DNA of 64,000 bases from Plasmodium brasilianum (Eukaryota; Apicomplexa; Aconoidasida; Haemosporida; Plasmodiidae), in the NCBI RefSeq assembly GCF_023973825.1, contig NC_090122.1:372001-436000 (forward strand). The letters are read 5' to 3'. Positions within the stretch are counted from its first letter, which is position 1, and every line of letters begins with the position of its first letter. The position numbers and the translations under genes are program-made. Under the pieces are notes generated by a model, which ran no database searches, was not told the DNA's origin, and saw only the letters and a program-made list of their open reading frames with translations. This document shows, one piece after another, positions 1 to 12,266 of the stretch.

Positions 1-104
1 AAACCAACTAATATTTTGTACAGGTTTTTTTTATGTATTCAGGAATACTATATTTTAGAAATGAAACGAAGAAATGTGGACATTTTTACCAATTCGTAGT
101 GTGT

Positions 105-431
105 ACCAATGTATACCTGTGCATACCAATGTATATCAGTGCTTACCAATGTATACCAGTGCTTACCAATGTATACCAGTGCTTACCAATGTATACCAGT
201 GCTTACCACTGTATACCTGTGCATACCAATGTATACCAGTGCTTACCAATGTATACCAGTGCTTACCAATGTATACCAGTGCTTACCAATGTATACCAGT
301 GCTTACCAATGTATACCAGTGCTTACCAATGTATACCAGTGCTTACCAATGTATACCAGTGCTTACCAATGTATACCAGTGCTTACCAATGTATACCAGT
401 ACTTACCAATGTATACCAGTACTTACCAATG

Positions 432-434
<3 letters not shown>
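105..434. repeat. 20-bp minisatellite, about 16 copies
   Basis: A tandem array of a 20-bp unit (accagtgcttaccaatgtat) with a few variant copies. Because 20 is not a multiple of 3 and the unit has no stop in any plus-strand register, all three plus-strand frames stay open across the array. The predicted peptides are therefore an artefact of the unit and not evidence of a gene. It ends in a poly-T run at about 436-463. Confidence 0.9.
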
Positions 435-463
<29 letters not shown>

Positions 464-467
<4 letters not shown>

Positions 468-1302
468 CTCAACACTCTTCTTTCTCCATTTTTGCCATAA
501 TAGCTAAAAAAAATAAAAATATCATATTATACCATACCACGCCATATATAAATCATAAAAAAGGATATCATCATATTTCGCTTTAAATTTTATATCTTAT
601 GCTTTGTTAATGACTTAACATAAATAGTAACATGTAATAACTTAAACACACGTTCCACTCTCATGTTAATGCTCAGCGAATGTGCTACTTGTATGTTGTA
701 CAGTCGTGTGTGGTGTGTTCACTTTTGTTTTTCTTTTTTCTTTTTTTCGTTTTCTGTTCTTAATATATATAAGTTGTCTCAAGATTTGAAATTATTTTAT
801 CAAGTCTTGTTATGATTTTGCGTGAAGACTGAACAGGATTCTGTACATAATGCGTAATTAACAATATATTCGTATTATACCTCCTTTTTTTATTTTACCA
901 TTTTTTTTTTTTTTTTTCCTTCCCCTTATTTATAAAAAAAAAAATATAAGCGGTTATTGTTATAAAGGTGTACGTATAAATATATATAAACACATTTATG
1001 TATATTCATACACATTTAACATGATGAACATTTTTTGTATTATTGCTTCCGAATGACAAATTAGGGAACACGAAAAAAATCATTTTTATATTAATAATGA
1101 AAAGTGAAAAAAGAAATTTCTTCTTCCCTTTTGAAATGATGTTTTCCATGATAAGCGGTTTTTCTAAAAAGTCCATTCGAACAGAGCACATACATTTTGT
1201 ATTGCCGCTTCTACAAGCAATTGCACGCATTATAGGGGTATACGTATGCGTATATACGTACGAGTACATACGTACGAGTATATACATACGAATGTATACG
1301 CG

Positions 1303-1361
<59 letters not shown>

Positions 1362-2279
1362 ATAAATAAATAGATGATGTTTTGCTTTGAGCAGTACGCA
1401 GAAAGTTCAACCCCTGATTTCTCTTTAAATAGAGAAAACTCCTAAAAAATTAACATAAGATATTTTAAATAAAAATATCCCAATCATCTTGATTAGGCAT
1501 AACTACTACCATTATAAATGACCCATTAAAAGCGTTCAATGTTGTGGATAAAAAAAAAAAAAAATAGATATAACAAAATGGGGCAAAAAATAGATATAAC
1601 AAAATGGGACAAAATATAGATATAACAAAATGGGAAAAAATAGATATAATAAAATGGGACAAAAAATAAATATAACAAAATGGGAAAAAATAGATATAAC
1701 AAAATGGGAAAAAATAGATATAATAAAATGGGAATGACAAAATGGAATAAAAAAAAAAAAAAAAAAAGGAATAACCCTTCAAGTGATGATCAATCTTTTT
1801 TATTTAATGTTAATCTTTTCACGGGATGAAAAACTATATTATTTAATTATACTTACCAAGTTGCAATAGTTTTGGCAAAAAAAAAAAAAAATTTTTTAAC
1901 GAGAAAAATAGGCAAACAATGTTCATATTAAATTGACATGATGTTTTTGCCAATATCGTATAGCATTTGCAATTGAATGCATATATGCATAAATTTGAGT
2001 ATGTATATATATATATATATACATGTATATATTTTTAAGTGCATAATTACAAGTACATACTATTTTGTATATGTACATATTTATATATAATTTCATCGCA
2101 TATATACGTATGAACATAAAAATGCGCACAGTCGTAAGAGATAGTCCCCTTTCCTAGTTCGGAAGAAATTCCCATTAGCGAACAGAACAGCCATAAATAA
2201 TAGAAAAAAAAAAAAAATTTTTTAAATATATCTTATATTAGAACGTTTAATGTATAGAAGCAAACACTTTGTATTATTA
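464..2279. other. gene-poor AT-rich tract with (TA)n and short repeats
   Basis: No gene can be supported here. The tract holds poly-T runs, a (TA)n run at about 1307-1356, and a degenerate 22-26 bp repeat at about 1570-1735 (core gatataacaaaatggga). A patch at 1018-1240 is less AT-biased and open on both strands: about 75 codons on minus from the ATG near 1233, and about 65 codons on plus. Either could be an exon remnant, but no splice partner or family resemblance was found. Confidence 0.5.
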
Positions 2280-2930
2280 TAGCTTTATAGTAATAGAGAT
2301 TTTTCAAATTAATTTTTCTTTGAATAAAACAGTAAAAGGTTTTCACTTAAATTAATGTGCCACTTTATAAATGTTCGTAAGAAAAACATTTATAAATGAT
2401 TGAAAGATATCATAGAATTAAACGAGGAATAAGATAGAGCTAAGGATACAAAAGAAGAATTAGAAAAGATTAATTTTTCTAGTAAATTTTAATGACTGTA
2501 GATGAAATTTATTTAATAATTAGTAATCTCGATTTTGAGGAAATTAATCAAGTTAAATAGTACAAAGGGGATAGCTAATAATATACGTGGAGCCGTTTTG
2601 TAGAAAGGTACATCAGAACAAGTAGTGATAGTACTAAAAGCAGTGGTAGTTGAAAGAACAGTAGCTACACGAATAGTGTAAGTTGTAGTGTTACTTGTAG
2701 GTGAACTTTTGACAGTACTCTTAACCAGTACTAGCATGAGTAGCGTGAGAACGCTTCCCATAAATGGGAAATTATTTAATGAGCATTAAAGAAAAGCTTG
2801 TGAACAGATACATTTAGACAGGATTGTAGTAGAGTTTATTTTGTCATAATATGAATACCCTTTTTGTGTGTTACAGAATAGCCTAATAAAATTTTACAGC
2901 AACAAATATATTTTTTTTTTCTTTCCGTTA
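2280..2930. pseudogene. possible degraded coding sequence
   Basis: This stretch is clearly less AT-rich than its surroundings and lacks the poly-A/T runs typical of intergenic DNA here, but every frame is interrupted. The longest open stretch is about 82 codons on minus (2513-2761), Thr/Ser/Val-rich with two hydrophobic segments, and has no recognisable family. Plus-strand frames show short Ser/Thr-rich blocks between stops. The reading as an eroded gene rests on composition only. It could equally be a non-coding RNA or ordinary intergenic sequence. Confidence 0.25.
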
Positions 2931-3024
2931 TTCCGTGTTGAATACTTGTACCAAAAGGCGCTTACAAATTCGGGCCATAAATAGCATTATATGTGCAGTG
3001 TTTATTACACACGCATTTGCACAT

Positions 3025-3135
3025 ACGTTTGCTTGTTCTTTTGCTTGCTCATTTGCTTGCTCATTTGCTTGCTCATTTGCTTGCTCATTTGCTTGCTCAT
3101 TTGCTTGCTCATTTGCTTACACATTTACTTGCTCA
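3025..3135. repeat. 12-bp minisatellite upstream of PRP6
   Basis: About nine tandem copies of a 12-bp unit (ttgcttgctcat), open in all plus frames because 12 is a multiple of 3 and the unit has no stop. It lies about 280 bp upstream of the PRP6 start codon, probably in promoter or 5' UTR sequence. Confidence 0.85.
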
Positions 3136-3410
3136 TTCGCGTAGTCATCCGTGTACATTTGCTCATATATATATGTGGGGTGTTCAATCCCCCTCCTGAA
3201 GAACTGCTACTACATATATATATGTACGTATGTGTGTATATATATATTTATTTATATATATATATATATATATGCATGTATTTTATTTTATTTTATTTTT
3301 TTTTTTTCCAACCCCTAATACAATATGCATAGCTGCGCAAGTAAAGGATACCAAACAATCTACGTTTCAAAAAAAATTATAGACTATAGATTATATTCAC
3401 AAATAAGAAC

Positions 3411-6400
3411 ATGATGAAAAATAGCAAAAATAATTTATACAATTTTAACTCGGTAAAAATAGAACCCTTTGGAAAAGCCCCAGTGGGGTATGTACCAGGG
3501 AAGGGACGAGGGGTTACCGGTTTCTCTGGGGGTGTTAGTAGGGATGATACAACAGATGATAAGGACAAAAATGATTATTCTGATTTCAATTATGACGAAT
3601 TTCATGGGTATTCAGAATCCTTATTTAAAGATACAGAATATGATGAAGAAGACAAAGAAGCTGATGATATATATGATAATATAGATGCTCGTATGGATGT
3701 TAGAAGAAAAACTAGAAGAGAAAATAAACTAAAGGAAGAAATATCAAAAATGAGAGCACAAAAACCAACGATTCAAGAACAGTTTAGTGACTTAAAAAAA
3801 AATCTAGCGAATGTTACTATAGAAGAATGGGAATCAATTCCTACAGTTTTAAATTATTCAAAACAGAAACAAAAGAAAGTACCTAAAAGTTATTTGCCAG
3901 CTCCCGATAGCCTTATTATGAATAGAATCAACGATTCGAACATGCACATGAATTATAACACGTCCTTATCCAATGGGCTTAAAACTCCTCTCGGTTTGTG
4001 GTACAAAACCCCACTGGGCATTCAAACCCCATTAGGGCTTCAAACCCCATTAGGACTACAAACTCCATTAGGGTTACGCTCCTCAACGGGGTTCCAAACC
4101 CCATTAGGGCTACAAACCCCCTTAGTGCTACGATCCTCATCCCTAGGTACCAGCACTCCCATAGGATTAGGAATGCAAACTCCATATATGAAAAGCTCGA
4201 GTAGTTTTGGGTTAGAAACGCCTATATATAATAGGAATGGAATGAAAGGTATTATGCCTTATAGCGGTTTGAATACGCCATTTACCTTATCAGGATATAC
4301 AACTCCATTGAATGCTTCAAATATCAGTGGTTACAACACACCGCTGCTAAACAATGCTAACAAATTATCTCTTAATGATTTAGGGGAAGCAAGAGGAACA
4401 GTTTTATCCGTAAAGTTGGATGAACTTATAGACAGTGTAGAAGGACAGACAGTCATAGATCCTAAGGGGTACTTAACAAATTTGAATGCAAAAAGTTTAG
4501 TAAATGATGCAGATATAGCTGATATAAATAAAGCTAGATCATTGTTAAAATCTGTTATTAGTACAAACCCTAAGCATGGTCCAGGTTGGATAGCAGCAGC
4601 AAGAGTTGAAGAATTAGCTCAAAGGAAAGATAAAGCAAAAGAAATAATTATGAAAGGATGTATTGAGTGTTCAAAAAATGAGGATATATGGTTAGAGGCA
4701 GTACGATTAGAAGATAAACTTAGTGAAGCAAAAATAATATTAGCAAAAGCTATTAAGCATCTACCGACATCTGTTAAACTGTGGTTAGAAGCATATAAAA
4801 AAGAAAAGAATATAGATGATAAAAGAAAAGTTTTACGTAAAGCTATTGAATGTATACCCAATTCTGTGATATTATGGAAAGAAGCTATATCATTAGAAAA
4901 TGAAAACAATGCGTATATTTTACTAAAAAGAGCAGTTGAGTGTATACCTCAGTGTATTGAAATGTGGATTGCTTTAGCACGTTTATGTAACTATAATGAA
5001 GCACAGAAGGTTTTAAACGAAGCAAGAAAAAAGATCCCAACGAGCGCAGAAATATGGATTAATGCATCTAAATTAGAAGAAAAGCAAGGGAATATTAACA
5101 TGGTTGATATTATTATTAAAAGATGTATTGAAAATTTGACATCCAAAAATGTAATATTTGAAAGAGATAAATGGATAAAATTTGCTGAAGAATGTGAGAA
5201 ATCCCATTTCCCTTATACATGTGAAGGCATTATTAGAAATACTATGAATATAGGTGTAGAAAATTTAAATAAAAAACGTATATACAAACAAGATGCACAG
5301 AATTGTATTAATAATAAATCATTTCATACTGCTAGAGTTATCTACAATGAAGCGTTAAAAAATTTTAAAACGAAAAAATCATTATGGTTAGCACTAGCTA
5401 ATCTAGAATTAGCTTATGGGAAAAAAGAAAATGTAGATGAAGTGTTACAAAGAGCTGTTAAGAATTGTCCACAATCTAGTGTCCTATGGTTAATGTTAGC
5501 AAAGCAGAAATGGTTAAATAATGAAATAGATAAGGCTAGAGAAATTTTAGCAGAATCGTTTATGCACAATCAGAACACAGAAGTTATATCACTAGCAGCT
5601 ATCAAATTAGAAAGAGAAAATAATGAATTTGACAGAGCAAGGTTTTTATTGAAAAAGTCAAGAGTACAATGTAATACGCCAAAAATATGGATGCAGTCTG
5701 TACAACTGGAAAGACTGTTAAGAAATTATAGTGAGGCTAAATACCTTGTACATGAAGCTTTAAAAATACATAAATATTTCGATAAATTGTATATGATTGC
5801 TGGTCAGATAGAACTAGAATATGAAATTTTTAAAGGGGAAGATAGTGATAAGAAGCAGATAAACAAAATAACTACCAACTCATTTGGTAGCAGTACCAAT
5901 GTGGACATAACCATAACGAGTGGAAACAATCCTGGGGAAGATCTACACAGAGAAGAAAAAGCGGAACAGACGAATATAATTGAGCATGACTTCAACTCGC
6001 TTAGAAGTAACAACATCCCATATATAAACGCACAGAAAATATATGAACAAGGAATAAAGTATTGCCCTGGATCAATAAATCTATGGATTTGTGCTATTGA
6101 CCTGCAGATGGAAAATAAAAACTATACATCAGCTAGGGCACTAGTTGAAAAGGCTAAAATCAAAATAAAGAGTATTAACTCAATAAAGAATAACAATTAT
6201 GTTTTTAAAAATAAAGAAATTATCGAAAGTAGTGAACATCCATATGAAGAAGATATCAATAAAAATATTGAGGATACAAAAAATGCAAACTCGAATAGTA
6301 CTAATTTAACTAATAATAAAAATGAGTTAGAGAAGAAAAACTCAGCAATAAATAACGCATCAGTTAAAATTATTGAAAATTATGACTTATTATGGTTAAA

Positions 6401-7639
6401 ATTAATTGAAATAGAATTATGTTGTAATAATAAAAATATCAATCCTGTTATTTCAGAGGCTTTAAAGGAATGCCCTTCTTCAGGCATCATTTGGTCAAAA
6501 GCAATAGAACTAGAAAATAAGAATTTACAAAATAGCAAGTCAGTTAGTGCATTTAATAGCTGTGGAAATAATGCTTATGTAGTTCTAACAGTCGCTAAAC
6601 TTTTTTGGATGAATTTTAAAATTCCAAAAGCTAGGAAATGGTTTTATAGAGTTATTAGTTTGAATCCCAATTTCGGCGATGGTTGGGCTACTTTCCTGGC
6701 CTTCGAGATTGACCAGCAGAACGAGATTAACCAGAAGGACATCATTAACAAGTGCATAAAGGCCGAGCCAAACAGAGGTACCTGCGCAGCTCCGTCATAC
6801 GTGTTTTAGCATCTTCAGTGTTAGTATGTGCGGTGTTAGCATCTTCATTGTTAGTATGTGCGGTGTTAGCATATGCAGTGTTAGTATGTGCGGTGTTAGC
6901 ATATGCAGTGTTAGTATGTGCGGTGTTAGCATATGCAGTGTTGGTGTATATGTGTGTTAGTATGTGTAGTGTTACTGAATAGTGTGTAGTGTATACGTGT
7001 ATTAGTGTAAGGTTTATACTTTTGTTAGCTTGTGCATGTATGACTGAATATTTATTTGTTTGCGTGCTTTTCTATTTCTGCCATACAGGCTACATGTGGA
7101 ACAGAATTACGAAACGGGTTGAAAACTGGAGATTGAAATACCCGCAAAAGTTGTATAAATATATTAAGGAGTTATTTCCGGAAGTGTTAAAAAAAAAAAT
7201 ATCGGAAAAAATTTGGCAAATTATTAGCGACGAAAACGTAGATGATCCGGTGTTTCAAAGTAGCTACGTGGAGACTGAGCCAGTGGACAACAAGGCAGAA
7301 GAAGTGACTGAAGAAGATAAGGGGGATGAACAGGGTGAAGAAGCTGACGCAGGAGGAGAAACAAAAATAGAAAGAATGGAGAAAAACGCAGAAACAGGAG
7401 GAAAGGTTGAAGACGTAGAAACTGCAGTACAAGGAGGAGAAGACGAAACAGGTGAACTGGGGGACGAAGAAGAAACGGGGAAAACGGGAGGAACAACAAG
7501 TGCGAGAAATATGGGAAAATCTCAGCCGAAGGAAAAAAAAGCTAAAAGCAAAAATGACGAAAAGAAAACAAATAAAAGAAAAGAGATGAGTAACAAAAAC
7601 GAAGAAACGGATAAAACAGCTAGAAAAAAAAAAAAATAA
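3411..7639 (+). CDS. PRP6: Pre-mRNA-processing factor 6 (PRP6/PRPF6), two exons
   Basis: U4/U6.U5 tri-snRNP protein bridging U5 and U4/U6 in the spliceosome. Exons 3411-6777 and 7089-7639 give about 1305 aa; the donor AG|GTACC and acceptor ACAG|GC join in phase to read RGYMWNRITKRVENW, the conserved C-terminal PRP6 motif. The N-terminal PRP1 domain shows APVGYVPGKGRGVTGFSGG (about residues 24-42). A Thr-Pro-rich segment follows (residues about 190-310), here expanded into TPLGLQ repeats, then SVEGQTVIDPKGYLTNLNA and a long series of HAT/TPR-like helical repeats (W..A..LE pattern). Inserts at about residues 805-860 and 935-985 are Plasmodium-type low complexity. The last about 120 residues form a Glu/Gly/Lys-rich tail absent from the human protein (941 aa). 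The intron holds a minisatellite. Family identity is near certain. Confidence 0.97.
6818..6944 (+). repeat. 30-bp minisatellite inside the PRP6 intron
   Basis: About four copies of a 30-bp unit built from two related 15-mers (gtgttagtatgtgcg and gtgttagcatatgca) fill nearly half of the 311-bp intron (6778-7088). The frame from exon 1 stops at 6807-6809, before the array. Confidence 0.85.
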
Positions 7640-7898
7640 ATAAATTGTGACCTTTTATTTTTTATTTTATTTTATTTTTTTTCTATAAATGTAACGCACA
7701 CATAGAGGGACTAACACTTATATGTATATGTAACCATATGTGTGTTAGTTTTTTTTCCTTTTTTTGATATTATATGGATATATAAATACGTACGTGCATG
7801 TAAATGAGTACGACTGTATAAATACGTATGTATTTATATATATATATATATATATACACATAATTATTTACAACAAAACAACCTTTAAAATATGTTTA
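7640..7898. other. PRP6 3' flank
   Basis: T-rich 3' flank with a (TA)n run at about 7836-7856. No coding signal. Confidence 0.5.
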
Positions 7899-8514
7899 TT
7901 ATTCCCAATTTTTTTTTAATTTTTTAGTTTTGCGATATAAAGGAACGCAAGCATCCCAACTGAACAGCTGCCTCAATTTTGTATGTTCACAAAATAATAA
8001 AACTAGATGAAATTTATTTGTGTTTATTTTAATTTTTTTTTTTTTTTTTACACTCAGTGGTTGATAATTGTACAATATATATATTTTCATAAATTTTTTA
8101 ACGAATTTGTAAGTAGTTTAAACAAAATAGATACAAACATTAATTATTTTATACGCAGATATGACGAGCACACACATGTGCCTGCCTCATGAACGTACGC
8201 AACAACGACGTCTCTATACAATTTTTCAAAAAATGCATATCATTAAAAAGGAGCATGCTCATTAAAAAAAAGGAATTTCCTTAAAAGGAAGGAAAATCAT
8301 TAAAAAAGCACAAGTTCATTGAAAAAAAGGAATTTCATTAAAATAAGAGAATCTCATTAAAAAAAAAAAGATATTAAAACAAACGAATGTAATTAAAAAA
8401 AAAATATGGTTACTTCAAAAATACTATTTTTTATTTAAAAAAAATTTATTTAAATTTTTTTTTTTTTCGTTGTTACGACTCCGTATTTAAAAGACGAGAA
8501 TTATTGGTTATCAT
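7899..8514 (-). CDS. candidate four-exon microprotein (about 50 aa)
   Basis: Hand-built model: exons 8477-8514 (ATG at 8514), 8199-8213, 8155-8181 and 7899-7971, all GT..AG and all joining in the same phase (2/1) to an in-frame TAA. It starts MITNNSRLLNTES, has a short hydrophobic middle (HMCVLVIS) and ends with a basic tail (YRKTKKLKKNWE). I do not recognise the family. The last exon could instead begin upstream at another AG, since the same frame is open back to about 8014. In favour are the perfect phase chain and the low AT of the last exon. Against are two microexons of 15 and 27 nt, and the ease of finding short open pieces by eye in AT-rich DNA. Confidence 0.3.
8223..8400. repeat. degenerate (cattaaaaa..ggaattt) repeats
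   Basis: Irregular copies of a 15-20 bp A-rich unit containing ggaatttcattaaa. It falls within intron 1 of the candidate microprotein gene. Confidence 0.5.
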
Positions 8515-8688
8515 ATTTGTATATTAAACGAATTTGCAAATAGGTTCTTTCCTTTTCAATAAATGTACATAGTTGTAGGCATGTTATCATCTTTTTTTTT
8601 TATTCGCTTAATTATAAGGAATGCTAATACATTAAACCACATACCACAATTAGATGAAATATGCACTTCATCAATCACCTTCCACCCC

Positions 8689-9844
8689 TTACTCTCTTTG
8701 TTTCTTTTTCTTTTTCATTTTCTTTTCTTTCTTTTTCATTTTCTTATTTTTCCTTTTACCCTTTTTATTCCTTTCTGCTTTTTTTTTTTTTACTGCTGCA
8801 ATTTCTTTATCGTCCCCGTTTTTAGCTTTTTCTTCAGTTATTTTTCTTTTAATGTCAAGACTATCATCAATATTTGTACGTTCAACTTTTTCCTTTTTAC
8901 ATATTTCCTTCTCTCTTATTTTAACATGTTTTTTCTCCTTATAACTAATGGACCAATTTTTCTTCTGTTCCGATTCAAGTGATGAGAGTTTTTCATATTC
9001 TGTGTTTACCACAGTGCTACTCTTTTTTACAAAGATTGAATATTTAACATTTTCATTTTTTTCTTTCTCTATTTTGTTCTCACATATCCCATTTGCACTG
9101 TAACCATTCGTCTTACTACTGGAATAGAGGTCGCTAACAGACGAGGCTATTTTCTTCGCACAGTTATTGTACATATTTTCCCACCACATTCCGTTCTTAT
9201 CATTTTCCTTGCTTTCTTCATAACCCAGCTATGTTCAAAACCAAACAAAAAAAAAGGAGAGTTGTAAAACTTAAAGCGTATGATATAAACGTAATACATA
9301 AACGTAAGACATAAGCGTAAAACATAGGCATAACAAATTGGCATAGCACTTAGCTGTCATACAAAGATGTAAAACATGCTGTGTGTAAATAAATAAACGG
9401 ACAGTCATTTTGAAAAATAGTATATTCCACCTTGCGTATATTCTTTTTCTTTTTTTTTTTTCAAATTACCCCGTGCTCTCCATATTTTTTAATTTTCATA
9501 ATACTGACATCGCCATTTTCGTGCTTGCCTAACCCCTTTCCTCTTAAAAAAAAAAAATTCAAAAAAATCAAAAAAATACGTAACAAAATATGTATTAAAA
9601 GAAGAGATGAAATTGTTTTTTATGTTTTACATACTAAATGCTATAATCTTTTCAAACATTTTAAAAAAGAAAAAAATAAATAAAAGAAAAAAAGTCTTTT
9701 TATGCAGAAGAAATATGAATATATACTTGTGAATAGGTAATTCGTTTTTCTCTTTATATTTTTTCCCTTATGCTTACTTTTCCCACCCAAATTTTTGGAG
9801 AATATAATAACCAAATTTTGATTCCACCGGTTTAGACTGATTTT
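8689..9844 (-). CDS. G-patch domain protein (GPATCH4/PINX1-like), 5' end unresolved
   Basis: The product is probably a nucleolar or RNA-helicase-cofactor G-patch protein. Three exons join in phase: 9778-9844, 9470-9542 and 8689-9228. The first reads SKFGYYILQKFGWE, the second GKGLGKHENGDVSIMKIKKY and the third LGYEESKENDKNGMWWENMY. This is the G-patch order (GW..GKGLG..G) followed by the WW-x-x-x-[FY]N motif seen in human GPATCH4. The C-terminal half is charged and ends in a Lys-rich run typical of nucleolar proteins. A start codon is missing: the 67-nt exon is preceded by a T-tract and TTTAG, so at least one 5' exon ending in phase 1 lies upstream. A candidate start exon at 10475-10500 has a good donor but the wrong phase unless another small exon intervenes. 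Family call firm; 5' model incomplete. Confidence 0.8.
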
Positions 9845-11863
9845 CTAAATAAGCAAAAAAAAAAAAAAAAAAAAAAAAAAGAAAAAAGCTGACTTCCTTT
9901 TTAAGTACAAAACCTAATATATGCTTTTAATGAATACGTGTGTACATAGAGTACCTCATAAAATATATATCAGTTGAAATTGCACTTAATGGTGATAAGT
10001 GTTATTGATATATCAACAAAAAAAAACATTTCACAGATCATATTTTAAGGCAGCTAATAATTCTATTATATATGCAGGTACAATTTCATTTGGCATTTCT
10101 ATCAAAACAGGAAACACCTAATTAGTCATTTATTACTTATCCGTTAATATTTGCTTTATTTATTCATTCACGTATTTATTTATACATTTGTTCACTTATT
10201 TATTCATTCATTTATTTATTTATTTTATTATTTTTTTGTACAAAACTTACGTATATCCCCTAATAGCTTTTCATAATACTTTTTCGACATGCTTTGTGGC
10301 AAAAGTTTTTCCCTTTAAGCACTAAATGGACTTACATACGTACATGCATAATACATACATATATGGAATGGTATTATGCATATAAAATATATTTATTTTT
10401 TGCATTACGGAAAGAAAAGAACCTTCTTTCAATTTTTACAAAATTAACGGAAAAATTTTAAAGAAAGAATTTACCTCATTTCAATAGGCATGTTATTCAT
10501 TAAATTTAAAAGTACGTACTACCTTATTAAATTAAAATGGTAATGTGAAATTTGTAAAACCCCCTAATGCGAAAAAAACATTAATTTTGCTTGCCCCTTA
10601 ATATTTTTCTTCATCATAATTACAGGGATATATATAAATAAATATAAATATATATATATGGTATGTTGTTAGCACGTAAGCGTGCGATATCCCTTTTGGT
10701 TTATCTGTTTTGTTGGATTTTTTTTTTTTTTTATTTGTTCACTTAAATGCAACTGTATACTTATATATATAAACCTAAGAAAGGTTATGTACTTTTTCTG
10801 CCTACGTTCGGGGGGTTATGTATAATTTCTTTGTTTTCTTTATTATTATTTAACGAAAAAATTTCTAAGCAATTTTCAAAAGGCTTTTTCTTTTTTTTTT
10901 TTTTTTTTTTGTTTTTTCTTTAAAAGGTGTTTTAACATGAAGTTATACACATGCACTAACACAAGAGATTGAAATGAGTATATATACATATATATATAAT
11001 ATGATGGTATTACATTGAAAAGAAATTTTTGAAGGAAACCATTTTCTCATTTACAAAATAAGCTATAACGTTATGGATACTATATATCACTTGCATAATT
11101 TTACACTTAAAAAATAAATATACATATAAACATGCATACGAATATATGAATATAAATATACATTTACATATTTGTTCATTCGTATTTTTATTTTACTAAT
11201 ATATATGGAGGCAATAGATGTTATTCATCCCCGTCTGTTTATATGCTTTAATATTTTTTATGGCTATATTAAAAAGTTTCCAGTAGTAAGCTATACGTAT
11301 AATAATTTACAGTTATAAAATAACGGTAACATAATTTGGTATATATAAATAATATTTTTTTCCTTATGGAATATTAATATAACAAAAACAAAGCTAATTT
11401 GCATATATATATATATAATAACACCTTATGTGCAATTACGTTATGCATATTATAATTCATATATTTTTTATTTATTTATATATTTATTTATTCACATATT
11501 TATTTATTTATTCATATATTTATTTATTTATTCATATTTTATTTATTCATATATTTATTTATTTATTCATACATTTTTTATTTATTCATTTATTTTATTT
11601 TTATTTTATTCTTTTTTTTAATTAAAAAGAGAGAAAAGCACACAGAAAAGGAAGAGGAAATATATTTTTATTATAAAAAAATATAGAATAAACGAAAAGT
11701 TTGCAACTTTTAACACTAGTTTAAAAAGCACATATAGTTATAAACCTTTTTTTAATTTTTTTTTTCTAGGCTAATTAATTTTTTTAATGAATAAAGTGCA
11801 TAAAAAAAAAAAAACAGTTACTAAAAATGAATATGTTATTAATACATATATAAATATATACGA

Positions 11864-11897
<34 letters not shown>

Positions 11898-12266
11898 AGA
11901 TACGTATCATCTGTTTTATTACAGTAAAACCTAAATTTTATACTGCTTGTCGACTAACACAAAATAAATAATCCTTGTTAATCAAATAAGTCAAAGTGAA
12001 GTCAATATATTAAAGAAGCAGAAAAAAATACGTACTTGTGTATTATTTACTTATATATTATATACTTTTTAAAATATTATATACAAACACCTTTTTCTTC
12101 TTAAACATAAGAAAAAAATATTGTTAAAATAAAAAAGTTTGTTTATACTTCATAGCAGTGATATAACAGTCATTAAGACCAAATTTATAGTATGTAAAAA
12201 TATTTATATATGCGTATAAAAAGTTACATGTATATAAAATTATACATATATATATATATATATAAT
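9845..12266. other. 2.4-kb AT-rich tract with repeats
   Basis: No gene is supported apart from the possible G-patch 5' exon at 10475-10500 (minus; reads MNNMPIEM then a GTAAAT donor). The tract contains poly-A (about 9856-9880), a (TTTA/TTCA)n run at 10150-10225, a longer one at 11468-11612, and (TA)n at about 11860-11895. Confidence 0.5.
11468..11612. repeat. TTTATTTATTCATA-type repeat
   Basis: Imperfect tandem units of 14-26 bp made of ttta and ttca words. Frames are open only because the words lack stops in two registers. Confidence 0.75.

Noticed and set aside
1006..1410. Opposite-strand open frames around 1018-1240
   Set aside because: Both strands are open over the same bases and both continue into (TA)n; no family, splice partner or start context favours either.
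8563..8982. Phe/Leu-rich plus-strand frame of about 140 codons
   Set aside because: It is the antisense of the Lys-rich C-terminal exon of the G-patch protein; TTT/CTT runs are complements of AAA/AAG codons.
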